DNA of 64,000 nucleotides from Bog-950 sp044228435 (GTDB taxonomy: Bacteria; Bacteroidota; Bacteroidia; Chitinophagales; LD1): contig JBGAUW010000003.1 of assembly GCA_044228435.1 (NCBI GenBank), forward strand, positions 248,001-312,000. Direction: 5' to 3'. Made by a program: the position numbers and the translations under genes. Below the pieces are notes generated by a model that was given only the letters and a program-made list of their open reading frames with translations, was not told where the DNA came from and did no database searches. Positions 19,142 through 27,242 of the stretch are shown here, in pieces. Position 1 is the first letter of the stretch, and each line of letters begins with the position of its first letter.

Positions 19142-19579
19142 TTACCGCTCGGCTATATCTTTAACGGCTAAAAATGCCTCCGGAAATGCCTTCTTGAAAT
19201 ACTCCACGTGGCTTTCCTCTATATCTACATTACAGGTTAAAATGGTTTTGCCCTCTTTCTCTTCCAGGTAATATTCTTCCATAGCACCAGCCCATTTTTT
19301 ACTCTCCTCGCTTTCCGGCTGTTCTACGCCATTTTTTACATAGCCCAAATGCTTAAAAATCATTACTTCACCGGGGGCCGTCTTTTCAATTGTGCTATAC
19401 ATACCCTCGCCGGTGGCCGAAAGAAAATGAACCCGGCTGCCTTTTTGCCAATCGGTTTTAGCATACCCTCCGCCACCAAAGGGGCGTGTCCATTCCGGAT
19501 AGGTGGCGTCGTTCCACAATACATCCCACACTTTTTGTGCCGGGGCATTTATTTCAACATCAAAGGTTAGTTTTTGCAT
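19142..19579 (-). CDS. SRPBCC (AHSA1/START-like) domain protein, 145 aa
   Basis: The N-terminal pattern KLTFDVEINAPAQKVWDVLWNDATYPEWTRPF is typical of the AHSA1/SRPBCC ligand-binding fold, and the 145-residue length matches a single helix-grip domain. The remainder includes HFLSATGEGMYSTIEKTAPGEVMIFKHLG, consistent with the beta-sheet core. Cytoplasmic, no signal peptide. Ligand unknown; members bind hydrophobic compounds or act as stress proteins. It stands alone on the minus strand, 61 bases downstream of the dehydrogenase gene and possibly read with it. Confidence 0.8.
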   Translation of the reverse strand: MQKLTFDVEINAPAQKVWDVLWNDATYPEWTRPFGGGGYAKTDWQKGSRVHFLSATGEGMYSTIEKTAPGEVMIFKHLGYVKNGVEQPESEESKKWAGAMEEYYLEEKEGKTILTCNVDIEESHVEYFKKAFPEAFLAVKDIAER

Positions 19580-19640
19580 GGTGCTGGCTTTAGTTTAATA
19601 AATAATCGGGTATAACCCCTAAAGCTAAAAAAACGTGCCA

Positions 19641-20600
19641 TTACTTATGGGGGCTATTCAGAAGTTCAGCGTAAAGCGCCCTTATTTTCCCTAACAATAC
19701 CTCGGCAATTTTCTGTTTGCTTTCGTGGGTCCAGCCCGCAACGTGCGGGGTAAGCAATACGCGCTTTTCGGCCAGCAAGGTATCAAATACTTTTTTCTCT
19801 TCACCGGTTAGGGTGCTTAGCTTTTCGTTCTCAAACACATCCAGCCCGGCGGCTTTTACTTTGCCTTCTGCAATGCACTTTAGCAAATCGGCAGTGCGCA
19901 ACACCTTGCCCCGCGATATATTGATAAACCAGATAGGTTTTTTAAATTGGGATAGAAAATTGTAATCTACCATATAGCGCGTCTCATCGGTTAACGGCAG
20001 GTGCAGACTAAGCACATCAGCGCTTTCAAAAATCTGTTGCAGGGTAGCTTCTTTAACGTAGCCGGTGCTATAACCCTGCACATATTTATCGTAGGCCAGC
20101 ACCTGCACATCAAAGCCCTGTAATACTTTGGCAAAGGCTTGTGCATTGTGCCCATAAGCTATAATGCCTACGGTTTTACCGGTTAGTTCATGGCCGCGGT
20201 TTTCTTCGCGCTTCCATTCGTAGTTTCTAATTTCTGCATCGGCCCTGCTTATATTGTTCATCAGGTTTAGCAGCATACCAAGGGCATGTTCGGCTACTGC
20301 GGTACGGTTACCTTCGGGCGAATTAAATGCGGCAATATTATTCTGCGCTGCGTAAGCCGTATCAATTACCTCTAAGCCCGAACCGGCACGGCAGATAAAT
20401 TTAAGTTTAGTGCCGCGGTCTATTAGTTCCTTACCGGCGTATACCCTGCTATTTATTACCAGGCCATCGTAAGCGGGTATAATGTCCAATACTTCTTCAG
20501 GCTTTATAGCCGGGCGATAATCCACCGTAAAGTCATCCTGCTCTAAGCCCTGCTTAAGCAAAGGGTGCACATCATCCGTAATTAATACCGCCGGTTTCAT
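19641..20600 (-). CDS. D-isomer-specific 2-hydroxyacid dehydrogenase (phosphoglycerate dehydrogenase-like), ~319 aa
   Basis: NAD-dependent oxidoreductase of the D-2-hydroxyacid family. Visible features: N-terminal catalytic half with GLVINSRVYAGKELIDRG, the conserved RAGSGLEVID segment, the nucleotide-binding part GKTVGIIAYGHNAQAFAKVLQGF, the SLHLPLTDETR and ISRGKVL motifs and the C-terminal TPHVAGWTHES with the catalytic His. The usual GxGxxG appears as AYGHNA, a divergence from the consensus. I chose ATG 20600 (MKPAVLITDD), one base after the rsmA stop; the frame extends seven codons into rsmA. It forms an operon with rsmA. The substrate (3-phosphoglycerate or another hydroxyacid) cannot be fixed from sequence. 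Confidence 0.85.
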   Translation of the reverse strand: MKPAVLITDDVHPLLKQGLEQDDFTVDYRPAIKPEEVLDIIPAYDGLVINSRVYAGKELIDRGTKLKFICRAGSGLEVIDTAYAAQNNIAAFNSPEGNRTAVAEHALGMLLNLMNNISRADAEIRNYEWKREENRGHELTGKTVGIIAYGHNAQAFAKVLQGFDVQVLAYDKYVQGYSTGYVKEATLQQIFESADVLSLHLPLTDETRYMVDYNFLSQFKKPIWFINISRGKVLRTADLLKCIAEGKVKAAGLDVFENEKLSTLTGEEKKVFDTLLAEKRVLLTPHVAGWTHESKQKIAEVLLGKIRALYAELLNSPHK

Positions 20601-20601
20601 T

Positions 20602-21378
20602 TTACTTGATCGCTTGTTCAATTAAGTTGGTTAAATCCTGAAACTGTTTTACCGAAATTTGCTCGGGCCGCAAATTGAAAACCTCGTTACCGGCAATTTC
20701 TTTTCCACCGGTAAACTCTTTAAGGCTGTTGCGCATGGTTTTGCGACGCTGGTTAAAGGCAGCTTTTACCACGCGCTTAAAAAGCACCTCGTTGCAATCG
20801 GGCTTTTCGGTTTTGCGCTTCAGTTGTATTATACCACTCATTACCTTGGGTGGTGGGTCGAAGGCTTCGGGCTGCACATCAAACAGGTAATTGCAATCGT
20901 AATAAGTTTGTGTAAGCACACTGGTAACGCCGTAGTCTTTACTGCCGTGTTTAGCCGCAATGCGCAGGGCCACCTCTTTCTGAAACATGCCCGTCATCAT
21001 CTCTACCTTATCCCGCTCATCAATTATTCTAAAAACAATTTGCGAGGAGATGTTGTAAGGAAAGTTACCTACTATATGCGTGGGGTGTTCCAGAAAACTT
21101 AAGTCGGTAGTCAAAAAATCCTGGTGGATGATTTTGCCGCGCAGGCTTGGGTGGGCATGGCCCAGGTGTTCGGCCCAGCGGTCGTCTAACTCTACCACAT
21201 AAAAAGCCGGGTGCTTTTGCGGCAGCAGGTATTTGGTAAGGGCGCCCATGCCGGGGCCAATTTCTACTACGGTTTTATAAGGGCCTAAATCGCCAATGGC
21301 ATCGGCAATTTTTTGCAGCACGCTTTCATCTTTCAGAAAGTGCTGCCCCAATGATTTTTTAAGGTGGAGGTTGCTCAC
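20602..21378 (-). CDS. rsmA: 16S rRNA (adenine1518/1519-N6)-dimethyltransferase RsmA/KsgA, 258 aa
   Basis: Dimethylates two adjacent adenines in the 3'-terminal helix of 16S rRNA using S-adenosylmethionine during small-subunit maturation. Motifs: KKSLGQHFLKD at the N-terminus, the SAM-binding EIGPGMGALT (about residues 39-48), the acidic VVELD that follows it, and the catalytic NFPYNIS (N105-Y108). FNQRRKTMRNSLK is present in the C-terminal domain. Length is standard. The start is GTG at 21378 (GTG AGC AAC CTC), because no ATG lies upstream in frame near the SLGQHF motif. A near-consensus TATATTCG box lies 6-13 bases upstream of the start. Confidence 0.95.
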   Translation of the reverse strand: MSNLHLKKSLGQHFLKDESVLQKIADAIGDLGPYKTVVEIGPGMGALTKYLLPQKHPAFYVVELDDRWAEHLGHAHPSLRGKIIHQDFLTTDLSFLEHPTHIVGNFPYNISSQIVFRIIDERDKVEMMTGMFQKEVALRIAAKHGSKDYGVTSVLTQTYYDCNYLFDVQPEAFDPPPKVMSGIIQLKRKTEKPDCNEVLFKRVVKAAFNQRRKTMRNSLKEFTGGKEIAGNEVFNLRPEQISVKQFQDLTNLIEQAIK

Positions 21379-21409
21379 GGGGGCGAATATAGCAAGCTGC
21401 GGACTAAAA

Positions 21410-22264
21410 TCAGGCCGCTACCGTGGCGGGCACTTTCTTTTTAGCCTGCACATGCTGCCGCGAGGTTTTGCAAACCTTATCCCAAATAGACGATACCTCG
21501 CCGAAGTTGGCGTTTACATCGCTATGGTGTATGTTGTGCCAGGCGCTGCTGTTTAAACCAACGCGGGGAAGCACACGCTCCAGCCAGTTAAACGTAACCC
21601 CGCAGTGCAGGTAAAGATTTAAAAACACAAAGCCCACAATGGCCGAAAAATAAAGCGGCGCAAAATGCTTGGCCGGCGGAAAACAAATAAGCAGCAGGGG
21701 CCAAAAGGTAAGCAGGGTTTCCAACGGCCCTACGGCAAAGCCCGAAAAGGGGGTAGGGTCGCGAAAGGTATGGTGGTGCTTATGAAACGGAAAAAACATA
21801 CGGGTATGCAGCAACCGGTGTTTCCAGTAGGTCATAGCATCTACTGCTATTATGCCCAGGTACATTTGCAGCACTACCATCCACCAGCTAAGGCCCATTT
21901 CTTCTACCGTCCACGCAAGCCCGGTGGGTAGGCCCATGCGATACATACCTACGGGCCAGGCCGCCATACACGATACTACAAACATAGCCCGTGTAGTGCC
22001 AAATGCCTCCATAGCAATAGGCGGCGTTTTTTTTCGCTGCCCCTGTATACGGGTGCCTTTGCGCTCCGAAAACCAATACATAAGTGTGCTGAACAGCAAT
22101 AAAGGAATGGTAATAACCGCAAAAATGCGCCACAGGCTATCGTAATAAATACGGGCGCTGGGGTGCAATAAACCCGATAGAAAGAAGGCTATAACAATAA
22201 AACCATCTACAAATGTAGCTACCTTATCGGGGCGAAAAACATGCTGCTTTACAAGGGTGGCCAT
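21410..22264 (-). CDS. Membrane fatty-acid hydroxylase / sterol desaturase superfamily protein, ~284 aa
   Basis: Integral membrane di-iron enzyme family. Several hydrophobic segments (FVDGFIVIAFFLSGLL, FAVITIPLLLFSTLMYWF, MVVLQMYLGIIAVDAMTYW) and three histidine boxes, HRLLH, HKHHH and HNIHH, in the expected order identify the superfamily, which includes sterol C4-methyl oxidases, C5-desaturases and carotenoid hydroxylases. I chose ATG 22264 (MATLVKQHVF): the frame extends 11 codons more, but a TACCTTTG promoter box overlaps that extension. The substrate cannot be told. Its location 2.6 kb from the oxidosqualene cyclase gene makes sterol or triterpenoid oxidation possible, but it is separated by pepA and pdxA. 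Confidence 0.85.
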   Translation of the reverse strand: MATLVKQHVFRPDKVATFVDGFIVIAFFLSGLLHPSARIYYDSLWRIFAVITIPLLLFSTLMYWFSERKGTRIQGQRKKTPPIAMEAFGTTRAMFVVSCMAAWPVGMYRMGLPTGLAWTVEEMGLSWWMVVLQMYLGIIAVDAMTYWKHRLLHTRMFFPFHKHHHTFRDPTPFSGFAVGPLETLLTFWPLLLICFPPAKHFAPLYFSAIVGFVFLNLYLHCGVTFNWLERVLPRVGLNSSAWHNIHHSDVNANFGEVSSIWDKVCKTSRQHVQAKKKVPATVAA

Positions 22265-22284
22265 GGTGGTGGGTTGATTTGAAT

Positions 22285-22292
22285 CAAAGGTA
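22285..22292 (-). promoter_or_regulatory. Candidate -7 promoter box TACCTTTG
   Basis: Exact match to TAnnTTTG on the minus strand, 21-28 bases upstream of ATG 22264. Its position argues for 22264 over 22297 as the start of the hydroxylase gene. Confidence 0.45.
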
Positions 22293-22400
22293 TACACTTT
22301 CGTTGCTTTTTAAAACACAGCACAATCTGATAATTACCGTTTTATTATACCCTTGCGGCATTGCTGATTTTATATTTTAGCACCCTTAAAAATTAACAAT

Positions 22401-23834
22401 ATGAAACTGCAGCTGCTTTTATGTAAAGATTATACCGCCTTTAATAACACCATTATATTAATTGACGACAAGACGAAAGTAGCCTCTTTGGGCCTAGCTA
22501 AGGGCGTTGCCGCCGAGGCTGAAACATTTTTTAATGAAAAGGTAAACCACATTTTTCAGCAACAGTACGAGGGCCGGAGCCTTAGCGTGGTAAAAATTGA
22601 TACCGGAAAAGAAGAATATAAAACGCTGGAGGCTGCCCGCCGCGCCGGCAATGCCATTAATAAATTTTTAAACGGCAAACGTATTAAAGAGGCATCATTG
22701 CTAAACGGCTCTGCTAACCCTGCCTTAGCCCTGGCCTTTGCCGAAGGCGCCGCCTTAAGCAACTACGAGTTTTTAAAGTATAAAACCAAAGACAAGAAAG
22801 AGAAAAGCCTTGCTAAACTGCATATTGATGCAAAATCGGCCGATAAAAAATCGCTGGATGAACTAAGCAGCCTGGTAGAGGCAAACTTCTTTTCGCGCAC
22901 CCTAATAAACGAACCGCTATCGTACTTAACAGCTACCCAATTGGCTAAAGAGATACAACGTGCCGGTAAAGAGAATGGCTTTGATGTAAAGGTGTTTGAT
23001 AAAAAGAAAATTGAGGCCCTTAAAATGGGTGGCTTGCTATCGGTAAACAAGGGAAGTATAGACCCGCCTACCTTTACCGTGCTTGAATACAAAGGCAAAA
23101 GCCCTAAAAACAAAAAACCAATTGTATTGGTGGGTAAGGGTGTGGTATACGATACCGGTGGCCTTAGTCTTAAGCCAACGCCTAACAGCATGGATATGAT
23201 GAAGTGCGACATGAGCGGTGCCGCAGCCGTAGCCGGCATTTTTGTAGCCGCAGCTAAACTGAAACTACCGGTGCACATAGTAGGTTTAATACCTGCTACC
23301 GATAATCGCCCTGGCGGTAACGCCTACGTACCCGGCGATGTGGTAACTATGATGAGCGGAATGAATGTAGAGATGCTGAACGCCGATGCCGAAGGCCGCA
23401 TGATTTTGGCCGATGCCCTGCACTATGCCAAACAATACTCGCCTGAATTGGTGTTTGATTTTGCTACCCTTACCGGTGCCGCAAAAGCTGCTACCGGTGG
23501 TGTTGCTTCGCCATTTATGGGTACTGCCGGCGATGATGTAAAGAAAAAACTAACTACCAGCGCTAATAACACTTACGAGCGTTTAATTGAGTTTCCGCTG
23601 TGGGATGAGTATGGCGAAATGATAAAGAGCGATGTGGCCGATATTAAAAACGTAGGCGGGCCGGAGGCGGGTGCTATTACAGCAGGCAAATTTTTAGAGC
23701 ACTTTACCAGCTACCCATGGATGCACTTTGACATTGCAGGCACAGCCTATTTAATGGGCGAAGATAGCTACCGCGGCAAATACGGCACGGCCGTAGGCGT
23801 TAGGTTGATTACAGACTTTTTGAAGAACTACTAA
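22401..23834 (+). CDS. pepA: Leucyl aminopeptidase, M17 family, 477 aa
   Basis: Di-metal cytosolic aminopeptidase removing N-terminal residues from peptides. The catalytic C-terminal domain carries the metal/lysine site VLVGKGVVYDTGGLSLKP (about residues 241-258), KCDMSGAAAV and the M17 signature NADAEGRMILADAL (from N327). The N-terminal ~170 residues are the less conserved macrodomain-like part. Length is typical. No signal peptide. Ten bases separate it from pdxA on the same strand, so the two are probably co-transcribed. Confidence 0.93.
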   Translation: MKLQLLLCKDYTAFNNTIILIDDKTKVASLGLAKGVAAEAETFFNEKVNHIFQQQYEGRSLSVVKIDTGKEEYKTLEAARRAGNAINKFLNGKRIKEASLLNGSANPALALAFAEGAALSNYEFLKYKTKDKKEKSLAKLHIDAKSADKKSLDELSSLVEANFFSRTLINEPLSYLTATQLAKEIQRAGKENGFDVKVFDKKKIEALKMGGLLSVNKGSIDPPTFTVLEYKGKSPKNKKPIVLVGKGVVYDTGGLSLKPTPNSMDMMKCDMSGAAAVAGIFVAAAKLKLPVHIVGLIPATDNRPGGNAYVPGDVVTMMSGMNVEMLNADAEGRMILADALHYAKQYSPELVFDFATLTGAAKAATGGVASPFMGTAGDDVKKKLTTSANNTYERLIEFPLWDEYGEMIKSDVADIKNVGGPEAGAITAGKFLEHFTSYPWMHFDIAGTAYLMGEDSYRGKYGTAVGVRLITDFLKNY

Positions 23835-23843
23835 ACACACCAA

Positions 23844-24896
23844 ATGGAAAACGAAAAATATACCGTAGGCATTACCCTTGGCGATTACAATGGCATAGGC
23901 CCCGAAGTATTGATTAAAGTGCTGAGCGATGAGCGCATTTACAAATACTGCAACGTGGTGGTGTATGGACAAAAGAGCGTTATTTCGTTTTATACCAAGC
24001 TGCTTAAAATACAGAACTTTAATATACAGGAGGTAAAAGATACCACCGGTCTTAGCCCTAAGCTACCTAATATAATTAATTGCTGGGCCGAGCAGGTAGA
24101 AGTGCAACCCGGCCAAAACACTGCCGAAGGTGGCAGCCGTGCTTTACTATGCCTTAATGCAGGTATAAAAGATTTAGTAGAAAAGAAGATTGACGTATTG
24201 GTTACCGGACCGGTAAACAAAAGCAACATAAGCACCCACCTGCCCGATTTTACCGGCCAAACAGAGTTGGTAAGCAAAGCGGCAGGTAACGAAAACTCGA
24301 TGATGCTATTGCTAGATGATGGCCTGCGCGTAGGTTTGGTTACTAACCACGTATCGTTAAAGGATGTAACGGGCAAAATCGACATCAACCTTATTTTAAC
24401 CAAGCTGGAGACGCTGAACAATACTTTAAAGCAAGACTTCTTAATAAGCAAGCCACGTATAGCCGTGTTAGGCCTTAACCCGCATGCCGGCGATAACTCG
24501 CTGTTAGGTAAAGAAGAAAAAGATATAATAGCACCGGCGGTTAACCGCGCTAAAGAGAAAGGTATGTTAGTAGTAGGTCCGTTCTCTGCCGATGGCTTTT
24601 TTGGCTCGCAGCACTTCCGCAAGTTTGATGCAGTGCTGGCAATGTACCACGACCAGGGCTTAGTACCGTTTAAAACACTTTCGTTTGGCACCGGTGTAAA
24701 CTTTACAGCCGGCCTTAACGTAGTGCGCACCTCACCCGACCACGGCACCGGTTATGATATTGCCGGTAAAGATCTTGCCGATTCTGATTCGCTGCGCAAT
24801 GCCATCTTTACCGGAATAGATATCATCCGTCACCGCACCGCCTATAAAGAAATGACGGCTAACCCGGTTGAGAAGGTAGCTGTGGATAGAGAGTAA
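23844..24896 (+). CDS. pdxA: 4-hydroxythreonine-4-phosphate dehydrogenase PdxA, 350 aa
   Basis: Oxidises 4-phosphohydroxy-L-threonine in the DXP-dependent pyridoxal phosphate pathway. Signatures: GITLGDYNGIGPEV at the N-terminus, VTGPVNKSNI, the metal-ligand His regions STHLPDFTGQTE and AMYHDQGLVPFKTL, and VRTSPDHGTGYDIAGK near the C-terminus. Length is normal. It follows pepA after 10 bases and converges with the cyclase gene, whose stop is only 4 bases away. pdxA and rsmA, neighbours in many bacteria, are also close here but on opposite strands. Confidence 0.94.
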   Translation: MENEKYTVGITLGDYNGIGPEVLIKVLSDERIYKYCNVVVYGQKSVISFYTKLLKIQNFNIQEVKDTTGLSPKLPNIINCWAEQVEVQPGQNTAEGGSRALLCLNAGIKDLVEKKIDVLVTGPVNKSNISTHLPDFTGQTELVSKAAGNENSMMLLLDDGLRVGLVTNHVSLKDVTGKIDINLILTKLETLNNTLKQDFLISKPRIAVLGLNPHAGDNSLLGKEEKDIIAPAVNRAKEKGMLVVGPFSADGFFGSQHFRKFDAVLAMYHDQGLVPFKTLSFGTGVNFTAGLNVVRTSPDHGTGYDIAGKDLADSDSLRNAIFTGIDIIRHRTAYKEMTANPVEKVAVDRE

Positions 24897-24900
24897 TTTT

Positions 24901-27102
24901 TTATCCCTTCAAATACCTGCCCAGCGCCCAAATGGGGAACACATTGCGGTAGCTGGTGTAGCTTATCATACAGTTATGGTTAAAAACGCCGCTTATGCTT
25001 TCTTGTGGCCAATCGCCGGTGGGTTGCTGGCGGCTGATGAGTAAGCGCATACCTTTTTCGATGGCAGTTTTTATAGCCTGTTGTTTAGCACCGGTTGTTA
25101 GTTTCTCAATCTCCATTAGGCTTAGCAAAGCCCAACTGGTATTAACCACCTGGCTGGTGGGGTGCTCTATGTATTCTTTCTCAATACAGCTTTCAAAGCT
25201 TTCGCCCCAGCCACCATCTTCTTTTTGTTTCGATAAAAGAAACGTGCTTGTACGTTCGATTGCTGCATTTATTTCCGCACTCTGTATTCCGGTTTCCGCC
25301 TTAGTAAGCGCTTCAATGGCAAACCAGGTTCCATAGGTAAAACAAACTGCCCACGAACCATACCAAGAGCCATCTTCCCGCTGCAAGTTCTTTTTAAATT
25401 CTGCCAGGCTTTGTATACAGGCCGATGAACATTCGGTGTAGGAGTAATCTACCATTATGTTTCCAAATACTTCCGAGGGGTTCAGTAACTCTATCCATTC
25501 CGGCGCACGGGTCAGTTCATACGATGCCCAACCGCCGCCACTGTTTTGCATAGAAAGTAAAAGGTCGGCCGCCTTCTTTAATCTTTCATCAGAAATTTGT
25601 TTCTCCTGTATCGTATCTTCTCTCTTGTGCCTTTCCTCTTGTTTCTGTTGTCTTGTTTCTTGCTTCTTGTTTCTTGGCTCTACTAACAACGCCGTCTTCA
25701 ATCCCTCTGCCGTGCAATCGGTAATGGGCCAACCGTGGTCGGCAGTAGAGAAAGGCCAGCCGCCTACGGAGTCGTGCCGGAAATACTTTTTGTGGTCGCG
25801 CACTTCTTCTTTCACTTGGCTATGGTCAATGAAATTGAAAGCCTTACTTACTGTTTCAGGAAAATACTTTTCCATACCACCTTCTAAAATAGCCTGGGTG
25901 GCAAACACGGTATCCCATAATTGCGAGCCGTTATAGCCCTGCATTTTCATACCATCTTCAGCTACCCAAAGGTAGTCGGCCCAACGCTCTGCGTGCTTTT
26001 TAAACCGCACTGAATCTTTACCGTAGGCATGGTAAATAGCAATAGAGTTTATAACCTGATTAACCGGGCCTATATCAATATAATTGGTGTGTTCATCTTC
26101 GGCATTAATGTAATCCAGGCAAAAGTCGACCGCCTTTTTGCGCCAGCTTTTTACTTTAAACTTTTCGTAAACGTTTAAAGCGCGGTTCATCAGTTTTAAA
26201 GCTGCCGACTGAGGGTAGTATAAATCGGGCTCTGCACAACTTTCGCGCGCCTTTACCCAATCTACCGATGCATAATCTTGTGTATATAACTCCTTGCGCA
26301 GTTCGGCAATCAGGTTGTTTTGTCGCCCTATCACTTTATGTCCATAGCAATAAGCCATGGGCAGGTAAACCATGCGCGCATGGCACCAATACCGCCCCGG
26401 GTGAAAGGGCAGCCACTGCGGCAAAGTCCACATTTCGGGAAACAGAGAGTTATTGCCTTCCCACTCATAAACGCCCAACACACTCAGATAAAATTTGCCC
26501 CAGCCAGGCAAGCCCGTAGCCCCGCCATTTGCCAGTATCCACTGGCGGGCATTGATAATTTGAGGGGTATCTTTTTCCATACCCAGCAGCCGCAACGCCA
26601 CATATTGCAGTACGGTGCCGAACATGGTGCTTTTGCCTTCCAGGTGCAAGCCCCAGCCCCCATCGGGGTTCTGGTGGTTTAAAAAATATTGTTTCATTAA
26701 AGCCTGATGGCTTTCGGGAAAGGGGGTTTCGGTTACGTAGCTGGCTATAACCAGCCCCGGCAACAAAAACATAGGGCCGCCGTAGTCGCCCGGCCAATGG
26801 CCTTCGGGGGTTTGCAGGGTGCTGTAAAAGTGGATGCCTTTATAAGCCGCCTGAAAAGCCTTGTGCGATATTTCGCCCTCCAAATTATCGGGGTAAGGAA
26901 TGTGCAGAGGATTTAAATTGGTTAGCAAACCAACCTGCTGGGCCCTATAAACACGGTCTGCGCTGTTCGGATTTTCGGATTTGTTGTAAACAAAATCTTC
27001 AAAAACCTTACCGTGGTTGTTTCTCTCGCCAACATAGCTCCATCGCTGCCTTCCCGCATCTGTATTGAGTTTCCAGCTGTTCCACCCCTGTTTATTTAGC
27101 AT
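24901..27102 (-). CDS. 2,3-oxidosqualene cyclase, predicted cycloartenol-synthase type, 733 aa
   Basis: Cyclises (3S)-2,3-oxidosqualene to a tetracyclic triterpenol. Several QW-type repeats are present (GWGLHLEG, GGWASYEL, DGSWYGSW, DGGWGESF, TGDWPQE), as are GGPMFLLPGLVI and WGKFYLSVLGVYEWEGNN, typical of eukaryote-type cyclases. The catalytic acid is D462 in DCTAE, the motif of oxidosqualene cyclases; squalene-hopene cyclases have DxDD. The cysteines hydrogen-bonded to that Asp (C463, C558 in YTECSS) and H241 (YWCHARMVY) are in place. Three product-determining sites of Arabidopsis CAS1 (Tyr410, His477, Ile481) correspond to Y390 (MQGYNGSQLWD), H456 and I460 (DHGWPITDC); lanosterol synthases have Thr and Val at the first and last. 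Residues ~477-503 are an odd Lys/Gln/Glu-rich insertion. Divergent from the squalene synthase and epoxidase genes. Product is a prediction; arborinol-type or lanosterol products are not excluded. Confidence 0.92.
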   Translation of the reverse strand: MLNKQGWNSWKLNTDAGRQRWSYVGERNNHGKVFEDFVYNKSENPNSADRVYRAQQVGLLTNLNPLHIPYPDNLEGEISHKAFQAAYKGIHFYSTLQTPEGHWPGDYGGPMFLLPGLVIASYVTETPFPESHQALMKQYFLNHQNPDGGWGLHLEGKSTMFGTVLQYVALRLLGMEKDTPQIINARQWILANGGATGLPGWGKFYLSVLGVYEWEGNNSLFPEMWTLPQWLPFHPGRYWCHARMVYLPMAYCYGHKVIGRQNNLIAELRKELYTQDYASVDWVKARESCAEPDLYYPQSAALKLMNRALNVYEKFKVKSWRKKAVDFCLDYINAEDEHTNYIDIGPVNQVINSIAIYHAYGKDSVRFKKHAERWADYLWVAEDGMKMQGYNGSQLWDTVFATQAILEGGMEKYFPETVSKAFNFIDHSQVKEEVRDHKKYFRHDSVGGWPFSTADHGWPITDCTAEGLKTALLVEPRNKKQETRQQKQEERHKREDTIQEKQISDERLKKAADLLLSMQNSGGGWASYELTRAPEWIELLNPSEVFGNIMVDYSYTECSSACIQSLAEFKKNLQREDGSWYGSWAVCFTYGTWFAIEALTKAETGIQSAEINAAIERTSTFLLSKQKEDGGWGESFESCIEKEYIEHPTSQVVNTSWALLSLMEIEKLTTGAKQQAIKTAIEKGMRLLISRQQPTGDWPQESISGVFNHNCMISYTSYRNVFPIWALGRYLKG
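25594..25674 (-). repeat. Low-complexity purine-rich tract inserted in the cyclase coding sequence
   Basis: On the plus strand this is a CTTGTTTCTT-like pyrimidine-rich tract; on the coding strand it encodes a run of Lys, Gln, Glu, Arg (KKQETRQQKQEERHKRED) between the catalytic DCTAE segment and the next helix. Plant and animal cyclases have only a short linker here. It looks like an imperfect short-repeat insertion kept in frame. Confidence 0.6.
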
Positions 27103-27182
27103 CTTTTGGCATGTTTTCTAAGTAATCAACAAATAAAAGTGAAAAATTCGCTATTGCAAATGCGAAAACTTCGCTTTTAATT

Positions 27183-27190
27183 TACGTTTG
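27183..27190 (+). promoter_or_regulatory. Candidate -7 promoter box TACGTTTG for the squalene synthase-epoxidase unit
   Basis: Exact TAnnTTTG match, 53 bases upstream of ATG 27243, inside the 140-base divergent region shared with the cyclase gene. A TTG at 27154-27156 is upstream at a spacing longer than ideal. The same region has short inverted gcgaa/ttcgc repeats (27162-27174) that could bind a regulator of both directions. Confidence 0.4.
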
Positions 27191-27242
27191 CATTGCGAAT
27201 ATTACGCAAGATGCAATTTTCAGTTCACTAAACAAAAACGTT

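Noticed and set aside
25594..25674. Frameshift or pseudogene in the cyclase
   Set aside because: The low-complexity insertion keeps the frame, and conserved motifs continue normally after it through the C-terminal NCMISYTSYRNVFPIWALG block.
24901..27102. Annotation of the cyclase as squalene-hopene cyclase
   Set aside because: The catalytic motif is DCTAE rather than DxDD, the flanking blocks match eukaryote-type oxidosqualene cyclases, and an epoxidase gene is adjacent.
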